DNA of 64,000 nt, taken from the NCBI GenBank assembly GCA_018398585.1, contig JAGTTD010000007.1, positions 33,818,911 to 33,882,910 of the forward strand. The letters are read 5' to 3'. The notes under the pieces were generated by a model. The model saw only the letters and a program-made list of their open reading frames with translations. It searched no databases and was not told the origin of the DNA. Positions 57,110 to 64,000 of this stretch are shown piece after piece. The stretch comes from Simmondsia chinensis. Taxonomy: Eukaryota; Streptophyta; Magnoliopsida; Caryophyllales; Simmondsiaceae. Both the position numbers and the translations under genes were made by a program. Positions within the stretch are counted from its first letter, which is position 1; the number at the start of each line of letters is the position of its first letter.

Positions 57110-57985
57110 AGGTAGAAAATATTACCAACAATTAATCTAACTTAATTATATATTAATATACCAAAAAATAATTTAATTTTATTTTTTAACTAAAAAATAA
57201 CTCAATTCTAACTTTTCTACTAAAAAATCAAACTCTAAAATTAATTTAAAAAAAATACTGAATTGATGGCTAAGCATAGCGTGTAGTGTGATACTCTAGA
57301 AATACGAAGAGGATTCTATGCTTTCATGATGACACACTCTTCAGGTCGGGGGTCCTTGGAAACAGCTTCCCTTCAGGGTAGCACTCCGAAGGGAAAATGC
57401 TGCATATATCCAACCCCCAGACCCTGCATATGCGAGAGCCCTTGTGGCACTGGGTTTGTTGTTGTTGTATTTTTTGTTTGGCTTGATTTCTTTTCTCACC
57501 TAACCAAATTAAAAATATATTTTCCCAATAATTGAGTACAATCCCACAAAAAGACAATATCCCGGGGCAAAGAATAAGCAAAGTAACCGAGGAATACAAC
57601 CACAGAACTAGGGCTGCAAATGAGCCAAGCCGAAGCACAGCTTGCTCGGTTGGCTCGGCTCATTAACTAAATGAGACCAGCTCAATATTGGTATCATTTA
57701 TCTAACCGAGCCACATATCTGTGCTCACTTAGCTCATTTACTAAATGAGACCCCATATAGAGAACAAGTCAAACCGAAAATACGAAGAAAAAAAATATTG
57801 TTGGAGCATCACAATTCAGTATTTTTTAAATCAAATTTTAGAGTTGTGTTATTTTTTGGTAGAAAAGTTAGAGTTGGGTTAGTTTTTGATTAAAAAATAG
57901 AGTTGAGTTATTTTTTGGTATATTGACATATAGTTGAATTACTTTTAGATTAATTGTTGAAAATATTACTATCAGAGTAATGATG
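57110..57985. mobile_element. Fold-back element with about 170-bp arms, containing later insertions
   Basis: The left arm 57115-57275 (AATATTACCAACAATTAATCT, ATACCAAAAAATAA, TCTAACTTTTCTACTAAAAAA, AATACTGAATTG) returns as reverse complement at about 57805-57970. Between the arms lie a LINE/SINE tail (57340-57470) and a GAGCCAAGCCGAAGC-type segment (57608-57760) like a hAT subterminal region. A target duplication was not found. Confidence 0.65.
57340..57470 (+). mobile_element. RTE LINE/SINE 3' tail fragment
   Basis: Only the shared 3' domain is present (TTCAGGTCGGGGGTCC, GAAACAGCTTCCCTTCAGGG, ATGCGAGAGCCC, GGCACTGGG(TTTG)TTGTTG). It ends in a short (TTG)n, so it is LINE-derived rather than a 5S-SINE, whose ends read GTTGCTTT or GTTCC. 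No target duplication seen. Confidence 0.8.
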
Positions 57986-58494
57986 TGACTTAAAATGAAT
58001 AATAACTACATATTTTATAAAGTCGTTCTATTATTAATATTTTTGCCCTGTCAGTGTTTGCTATAATAATAATATTACCCTTATGCCAAATATCAAAGTA
58101 GAGTACTGATTTAAAATAATTAGTAATTGTAATAATACTGACGTATTGAAATATCGAATATAAAATGTTAGAAATTAATTCTATGTTAATAGATACTGAC
58201 TATATTGTTTTATTACTTAAAGAAAATTTTTTTAAATAGGAGAAGTTATTTTATTATTTTAAACAAAAACAGAGAAATAGTGCTTTTTATTCAATGTATT
58301 AGCAGAAGCAAAAGTACTTTTAAAAGAGCCTTGTTACTGACATGACAAAAGAAATTTTTGACAGAGTAATAATATAGCTTGTAATGAATAATAATTAAGG
58401 TTAGATATAATCCAAAGTAATCCAAGTATTCATTTGGGGCTCTCTAATTTAAGAGCCTCACATTTTTAAACTTGCAGTTTTAAAGTATCAATTA

Positions 58495-58752
58495 AGGAAA
58501 AAGGAACATACCCAGCGCCTCAAAGGCTCCCGCCTACGCAGGGTCGGGGGGAGGGGGGGGGGGGGGGGACGAATGTACGCAGCCTTCCCCCTTCAGGGTG
58601 TTAACCTAAAAAGAGGCTGTTTTTCAATGCCCCCAACCTGAGGGTGAGGACTTCCCAGGAGGTCACCCATCCTGGTACTACTCTCGCCCAAGCACGCTTA
58701 ACTTCGGAGTTCTAATGGGTTCCGGTGACAGCGTGTTGGTGCCCTCTTTGGT
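58495..58752 (-). mobile_element. 5S-rRNA-headed SINE, copy 4 (best preserved)
   Basis: Perfect 19-bp duplication AGTTTTAAAGTATCAATTA (58476-58494, 58753-58771). On the minus strand: ACCAAAGAGGGCACCAACACG, a 5S-like promoter core (see 58650-58741), the LINE-type tail with a G/C run (58553-58568), and the end GCTGGGTATGTTCC. The perfect long duplication and promoter suggest a recent insertion. Confidence 0.95.
58650..58741 (-). promoter_or_regulatory. 5S rRNA-type internal RNA polymerase III promoter in SINE copy 4
   Basis: On the minus strand, box A AAGTTAAGCGTGCTTG (58689-58704), the intermediate element GCGAGA (58682-58687) and box C AGGATGGGTGACCTCCTGGG (58654-58673) all match the plant 5S rRNA sequence I remember. 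The only difference noted in this core is ACC for ACT just before box C. It is not a 5S gene, since the 3' half is the LINE tail. Confidence 0.85.
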
Positions 58753-58771
58753 AGTTTTAAAGTATCAATTA

Positions 58772-59193
58772 TTAGTATTAATAAAATTTATAGTCAAAAT
58801 TATTATAATTTATTGTATACGAAGGGCCTCCTTTGAAAATTTTGCTTGAGGCCCCGAAAATATCAGAACCAAACCTGATAAGAATAATAAGTTTACGTAA
58901 AATTATTTCAGCATTAACTTTTTTTATCTAGACATTAACATTACTCTTTCAAAATACATAATTTTTTTTTTTGTCAATTTGATCCACTAAGCCCTAAGAA
59001 GAATCATAGTGAATCAAACTAAAATGAGCTCAAAGGCAAACTAGACGCATTATTACACTAAATATCAAAATACTAAAATTTTTTTCTAACACTGCTTAAT
59101 AATTCAACTATTATTAATATTACAATGAATATCCAATAACCAAAAAAATTCAGTAATCAAAAAGATTGTGGTTATACCTGAGTAACCAAAGTA
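58772..59193. other. AT-rich spacer
   Basis: No feature recognised. Confidence 0.5.
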
Positions 59194-59198
59194 ATAAT

Positions 59199-59493
59199 TG
59201 TCAGAAAATTAATTCCCCTTAAAGCTTAAGTTGATAGGTGAAAACTCAGGAATAGTTTCATACTCTAACATACCCTCTCACGTGGATGCTCATTAGGGTT
59301 AAAGCGTGGATATGCACAGCCCCAATTTATACTTTGTACTTAAATTATTTTTAGTATTAAAAGTAAGTGCAATTGAGATTCGAACTCGTGACCTCTTAGT
59401 CAATAACGCTTTCTAATGCCATGTCAGGAAACAAACTTTCTCAAAAACTTATTCTGATGGAGAAAGACCTAAAAATAATTTTATACTCTAACA
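59199..59493 (-). mobile_element. Complete TRIM (miniature LTR retrotransposon)
   Basis: Two 72-bp LTRs (59199-59270, 59422-59493), starting TGTTAGAGTAT on the minus strand and ending CTGACA, are flanked by the perfect duplication ATAAT (59194-59198, 59494-59498). On the minus strand a degenerate primer site TGGCATTAGAAAGC follows the 5' LTR, and the purine tract CACGTGAGAGGGTA precedes the 3' LTR. The 150-bp interior has no coding capacity and contains a tRNA-like GAGTTCGAATCTC. The cluster at 9022-9453 belongs to the same family. Confidence 0.9.
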
Positions 59494-59769
59494 ATAATAT
59501 ACCTTATAATATATAGTAGTCAGAAATTTTGATAAAAATTATTCTGATAATAACATGTTTTTCTCACAATAATATTACCGGTTTAAAAGTCCAATTTTCC
59601 CGTAGTTCAAGATTTTGTTCTCCCTGCTTTTTTTTTTTTTTTTTCTATATACCTTGACAAATGTGAAAATTATCGTTTCAATCCAGACATATATTCTATT
59701 TTTATTTCAATTATTACATTGATATTTATTTGTTCAAATAACTAAAAATAATCCAAAAAACAACTTGTG

Positions 59770-59988
59770 CTTACGTGTCAGCATCTGATTGGCCTCTTCC
59801 TCTCAGCCGTTCAGTCTCTCTCTTTGCTATATTTATACGTGCTCCCCCCTTTTCTCCCGCCTTTGGTTATCCCCCCACCACCATTTCATTCAACAAATTC
59901 ATACAAAAATAACCCAAAAAAATTTTAAAAAAATAGAATTTCTAATAATTTGAGAGGAGGAAAAAGAAATCAACAAAATTAACCAATA
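59770..59988 (+). promoter_or_regulatory. Promoter and 5' UTR of the WD40 gene
   Basis: A TATA box CTATATTTATACG lies at 59827-59839, about 150 bases before the ATG, which leaves a plausible transcript start near 59865-59870 and a 5' UTR rich in CCCCACCACC then A-rich. An ACGT core, TTACGTGTCA, at about 59772-59781 resembles a G-box/ABRE-type site, and TTGGCC-type sequence follows. Spacing is typical of plant genes; no direct evidence of use. Confidence 0.65.
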
Positions 59989-61359
59989 ATGTTTGAATCA
60001 GACAGGCACAAGTATGTCAATCTTGCCGTTCATCACTCTGACCCTAACATGTCCGCCGCCACTTTCCCTGTCGCGGGCGACGATTCCGACTCCTCCACCG
60101 GTGGTGCTGGACGCCAAAGTTGCTTTTCTGCGGTGGGTAACTCTTTTTCCGATGACCCGTTTCCTCGTTTGAGCTCGGAAATGTCTCCTATGATGATGTC
60201 GCCTTGGAATCAAGTCTCGCCTTTTTCTAAGTCCCCTTGGTCACAGGAGCTGGACACGAATGCGCCCGCACCTCCAGCGGTTGCTGCACAAAATGCGCTT
60301 ATTGGGTCTATGGTTAGAGAAGAGGGTCATATCTATTCATTGGCTACAAGGGGTGAGTTGCTTTATACTGGATCGGACTCGAAGAATATCCGGGTGTGGA
60401 AGAATTTGAAAGAGTTTTCTGGGTTTAAATCGGCCAGTGGGTTGGTGAAAGCGATTGTGATTTCAGGTGAGAAGATATTTACGGGTCATCAGGATGGGAA
60501 GATCCGAGTTTGGAAGGTGTCCAAGAACACGAGTGTTCATAAACGGAGCGGATCATTGCCCACATTGAAAGATATCTTTAAGGCCTCAATCAAGCCAAGC
60601 AATTATGTGGAGGTGAAGAAGCGTCGAAGCGCACTTTGGATTAAGCACTCTGACGCAATCTCATGCCTTAGCATGAGCAGTGAGGTAAAGAATGGGTCGG
60701 GTTATGGTTTATTATACTCTGCATCATGGGACCGGACTTTTAAGGTATGGAGGGTCTCGGATTCCAAGTGCTTGGAGTCGGTCCCGGCCCACGAGGATGC
60801 GGTCAATTCGGTTGTGGCTGGAGCAGGTGGGTTGGTGTTCACTGGATCAGCAGACGGGACCGTCAAAGTGTGGAGGCGCGAGGTCCAAGGGAAAGGGACC
60901 AAGCATGTTTTGGTCCAGACCCTTTTGAAACAAGACTGCGCCGTGACCGCTTTGGCTACGGACCCAAGTGGATCAATTGTGTATTGTGGGTCCAGTGATG
61001 GCATGGTGAACTTTTGGGAAACCGAGAAGAACCTGGCCCATGCTGGGGTGCTCCGCGGGCACAAGCTCGCGGTGTTGTGCCTAGCAGCGAAGGGGCCGCT
61101 CGTGTTTAGTGGGTCGGCTGATAAAACAATATGCGTGTGGCGGCGAGATGGGGCCTCGCACGTTTGCCTGAGTGTGTTGTCTGGTCATAACGGGCCGGTG
61201 AAGTGCCTGGCGGTGGAGGAAGAGAAGGAGAGGAAACACAAGAATGGCGATAATCAACGGTGGGTGGTGTACAGTGGAAGCTTGGATAAGTCGGTGAAGG
61301 TGTGGAGCGTGTCGGATCAGTCGCCACTATCACCACCCCGGGCAGCGGTGGCGGGATAG
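59989..61359 (+). CDS. JGB: Seven-repeat WD40 protein, JINGUBANG-like
   Basis: One uninterrupted frame of 456 codons from ATG (context AATAATGTTT) to TAG. Residues 1-105 are Ser/Pro-rich with the family block [20 protein letters not shown] and SPWSQ. Then seven WD40 repeats fill the rest: about 112-138, 151-176, 218-255, 267-296, 315-343, 356-384 and 398-439, with clear GH/SD..VW ends (IRVW, IRVW, FKVW, VKVW, VNFW, ICVW, VKVW). Between repeats 2 and 3 is the basic insert typical of this group ([20 protein letters not shown]). Length and lack of introns match Arabidopsis JINGUBANG, described as a negative regulator of pollen germination; whether this is the true orthologue or one of several paralogues cannot be settled here. 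WD40 propellers act as protein scaffolds. Its GC content is clearly higher than the repeats around it, and it is the only intact host gene seen. The TRIM and the 5S-SINE lie 0.5-1.5 kb upstream. Confidence 0.95.
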   Translation: MFESDRHKYVNLAVHHSDPNMSAATFPVAGDDSDSSTGGAGRQSCFSAVGNSFSDDPFPRLSSEMSPMMMSPWNQVSPFSKSPWSQELDTNAPAPPAVAAQNALIGSMVREEGHIYSLATRGELLYTGSDSKNIRVWKNLKEFSGFKSASGLVKAIVISGEKIFTGHQDGKIRVWKVSKNTSVHKRSGSLPTLKDIFKASIKPSNYVEVKKRRSALWIKHSDAISCLSMSSEVKNGSGYGLLYSASWDRTFKVWRVSDSKCLESVPAHEDAVNSVVAGAGGLVFTGSADGTVKVWRREVQGKGTKHVLVQTLLKQDCAVTALATDPSGSIVYCGSSDGMVNFWETEKNLAHAGVLRGHKLAVLCLAAKGPLVFSGSADKTICVWRRDGASHVCLSVLSGHNGPVKCLAVEEEKERKHKNGDNQRWVVYSGSLDKSVKVWSVSDQSPLSPPRAAVAG

Positions 61360-62545
61360 TTTGGGTCAGGCCATAATTATAACTGAACACGAGTAAAACA
61401 TGGTACATTTAATGGGTCAGATTTAGGTGGAGCTCAGCAAGTAAAGGAAGACAAATAATTGTATGAGTTGATAAGTGTACGTCTATGATGGTGGATATGT
61501 AAATTAAGAGAAAATGTGACATGGGCGTGGTTAAAAAATTGCCAAAGTATAAAAAAAATTATGTTTATTTCTATTTTTTTGGATTTATGTTAGGATTTAT
61601 TATTATGGCTAATTAATTTTGAGATAATTACATTAATATATGGTAACTAATATATTATTATTGTTATGGATTAGTAACATGAGGACCTTGCTTATAAACT
61701 GGAGCTCAAATCTTCTTTGCTTTAAAAATATTTGTTTTCTAAGGGAAGGAAATTAGTTTCTCTTTATAAATCTGTATGCAATTCACTCTAGATTAAGTTA
61801 AGGTTAAAAAAAGATATATAATTTAACATTACCACAAAAAATGTATTTTTGTCAACTAAGGAAATGCTTCCCTTTATTTGAGGGGAAATCAATGTCCCCT
61901 TAACAGTTGAAAACATTCAAAAAAAACAATTGATTTATGTTTTCCAAATAAAACAAACGAAGCCTAATGTCTAGTCCCTAGCGGGGAAGAAATAATGTAG
62001 AACTACACATGTAAGTCTAGTAAAAAAACTCTCATTAGAGTTATGAAAATTGGGTAGATTGCTCTATCTAATGTCAATTCAGTATGACACATCTAAAGCT
62101 CGATGAAATTTGACACGTATATATGACAATGACTAATGGGTTATAAGGGGTTTGCCCATTTCATAAAGATACTTATAAACATGTTATTTGCTTTATATAT
62201 ATATCCTTTTCATAAAGAGAAATTCAATTTTTACTAGTACAAAGTATGGTAGACATAGACCATTTCCCGCTGAATAGAGTGCTCAACATGTCCTTTCGAT
62301 TTATTAAAAAAAAAAAAAAATTGACCTAGTAATTATTGACCCGATCTTATCAATTGACTCGAACCCAATCTGAAAATTAGGTTCAATTGTTCGATGATCC
62401 TAACTTGATAATAATCCGAACCCGCAGGGTCAAAAGGCCTTGCCTAGTGTTATGTTGTGGAGAAGGATATAACCTATGGGATTCTTTAAATATTACAGAG
62501 ACTTGTATTAGTTGTCTTTGATTTGGGAAATTTATATAGGCAGTA
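61360..62545. other. 3' UTR of the WD40 gene and AT-rich spacer
   Basis: The 3' UTR likely ends in the AT-rich part at 61550-61640, but I cannot assign a polyadenylation signal with confidence. The remaining bases show no gene. A poly(A) run lies at 62306-62320. Confidence 0.5.
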
Positions 62546-62992
62546 TGATGCACCCTGCCTTTTACTTGGCGAATAACCTGGCGGGTGATGCTTGGAGGGT
62601 TCCTTGAATTGGCGGGTTATCAGGCTGGTGAGTTGGTGTGCGGCTGCAGCTAGCGTGTGTTTACACAGTTAGGGTTAGAGTCGTCTTTTAATTTTGAGTT
62701 TAGGAAAGTGCTTTAGATAAGGTAAGATTTTTTTTTTTTTTTTAATCTTTGATTTTTATTCTTATTTTCTGGGTCTTTAATTCCCTATTTAAGGAAGAGA
62801 TGAGGTAAGATTTTGGGAATCATTCAATTATTTAGAGAATTTATTGCTTCTATGTGTTTTTCCTCTATTCTTGGGGTGTGAGAATTATATTAAACTATTT
62901 TTCCTCTTGTTCTTTATTATTTTTGTAATAAGAATTAAGGGAAGACTGTTGAACCTTTCTGTTCCCTAAATTTTCATCTACGCGCTGCATCA
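62546..62992 (+). repeat. 5' LTR of a Ty3/gypsy element
   Basis: It begins TGATGCACCCTGCC and ends CGCGCTGCATCA, directly followed by the primer site ATTGGTATCAGAGCTC (62993-63008). The five bases before it are CAGTA; the matching duplication would be outside the window. Ends and leader match the family of 44573-46991. Confidence 0.85.
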
Positions 62993-64000
62993 ATTGGTAT
63001 CAGAGCTCAGAATGACTTCTGAGATGGCTTGTGGGCGACAGAAATACGTTGCCCTCGGAGACGTTTATGAGTGTGACTTCTAACGGCAAACTGAGAGGAG
63101 ATCCAAGGACTTGGAAGAGACATTCCGGCCAATCGAGCTATGTTTAGAGCAATTGGGTGCGATTCCCAACCAAATGCCGACGACTCAGCCTCAAGACCCA
63201 CCTATTAATGGTACGGTAGGTTAGCTTCACGCCTAAGGAAGCAGAAGGAGTTTATTTCCTTTGAGATAACATCTTCCAGATGATGTGTACGATTGGTGGA
63301 AGGGTATGCCACCTAGTCATTGACTCCGGGAGTTGTGAGAACGCTGTCTCTGAGGAAGCAGTCTAGAAGCTAGGGTTGAAAATGGAGGAGCATCCGCTAC
63401 CTTACAACTTATCATGGCCAGAGAGGAGATCAGGTAAAGGCATCTAAACGCTGTATGGTTAATTTCTTGATTGGGTCAAAGTACTGGGATGGGGTTTGGT
63501 GTGATGTCATTACCATAGACGTATGCCACTTGTTGCTTGGACGCCCATGACAATTTGATAGAGGCGCCATCCAGGATGAGACGCGCAATACCTACAGCTT
63601 CGTGTTTGAAGGCACGTGATTAACCTTATTGCCTAAGAAGGATGAAGCACCATGTTTAGTAGAAGCTGAGAAACCTGTTAGCCAAATTGACACCATGAAT
63701 GCCAAAGAAGTTGGCGAAAATGAGATGAAGCCTATACCGATGGACACAAAGTGCCAAGCAAGGCAGGTGAAAGTACCGAATGAGGTGGGAAATCTATCAA
63801 AAGGAGTTTGCCCAAAAGGACTGCCAAGTTTGTTGCCGCCATCAAGAAGCATCCAGCACGGGTAGATCAGGTGCCAGAGGTCACCTGGTTAGGGCCATAT
63901 TACCAAATCAATCTTATGGAATGTGGGGATCTTAAGCACCAAGTTTGGAAGCTACTCGCCACGGGTTTCATTCGAGAGAGCTTGAAGAGCGGAATGGCTA
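62993..64000 (+). mobile_element. Ty3/gypsy internal region (broken), continuing past the window
   Basis: After the primer site, gag-like leader sequence (63005-63240) leads to a short residue of gag (VYDWWKGMPP near 63290). A large part of gag is missing, because the retropepsin motif VIDSGSCENAVSEEAV follows at about 63318-63365. Protease ends near 63620, then a linker (63629-63865, acidic and Val/Pro-rich), then the RT start PYYQINLMECGDLKHQV and LLATGFIRESL at 63895-63990. Stops in the protease and a frame change show decay. Confidence 0.85.

Noticed and set aside
58650..58741. A 5S rRNA gene on the minus strand
   Set aside because: Only the promoter half matches 5S; the 3' half is the RTE LINE tail and the whole unit is flanked by a 19-bp target duplication, so it is a SINE.
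1..64000. CRISPR arrays, bacterial operons, rRNA clusters or endogenous pararetrovirus
   Set aside because: No regularly spaced repeats; all RT sequence is of LINE, copia or gypsy type with plant LTRs or tails; no viral movement or coat protein motifs seen.

Overview
This window looks like a transposon-filled stretch of a eudicot nuclear genome. The background is AT-rich. About thirty plant transposable elements or fragments are nested in each other, and there is one convincing host gene, an intronless seven-repeat WD40 protein of the JINGUBANG type at 59989-61359. The species cannot be fixed from the sequence. The WD40 family, the Tnt1-like copia elements, initiator-Met-tRNA primer sites, RTE LINEs and TRIMs all point to a flowering plant with a large, repeat-rich genome.

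Layout. 1-2010 is a decayed RTE-type LINE whose (TTG)n tail abuts a broken minus-strand Ty1/copia element (2015-about 5838). 6122-8862 is a complete 2.7 kb LTR element with perfect 5-bp target duplications. It has no gag-pol; its only gene begins with a PTB-type RNA-recognition motif. 9022-15250 is a rearranged TRIM split by a complete minus-strand copia element (9454-15185), which itself carries a hAT-like insertion. 15443-about 18885 is a second decayed minus-strand copia element. 18886-22560 holds no recognisable gene, plus a fold-back element.

22566-32760 holds a 5S-rRNA-headed SINE, a complete copia element (22870-30846) broken by an RTE LINE and, in its 3' LTR, by an ORF1-only L1-like element, then a fold-back element and a tandem 5S-SINE. 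33271-34170 is a Mutator-like element filled with CGCG palindromes. 34531-39585 is a plus-strand sister of the 9454-15185 copia element, with a 47-bp LINE-tail insertion. A Helitron-like end, more 5S-SINEs and L1 tails follow. 44220-47209 is a MULE-like element with a deleted Ty3/gypsy element inside. 48356-51135 is a second ORF1-only L1-like element. A SINE, LTR remnants, a fold-back element, another SINE and a clean TRIM lead to the WD40 gene. A Ty3/gypsy element of the same family as 44573-46991 starts at 62546 and leaves the window.

The most notable systems are three non-autonomous retroelement strategies: (i) an LTR element carrying a PTB-like RRM gene in place of gag-pol; (ii) two separately inserted, full-length-looking L1-like elements that keep about 620 codons of ORF1 and their 3' end but have no reverse transcriptase; and (iii) a SINE family with a 5S rRNA promoter head and a tail shared with the RTE LINEs. 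Flanking direct repeats, read directly from the sequence, fix most element borders.
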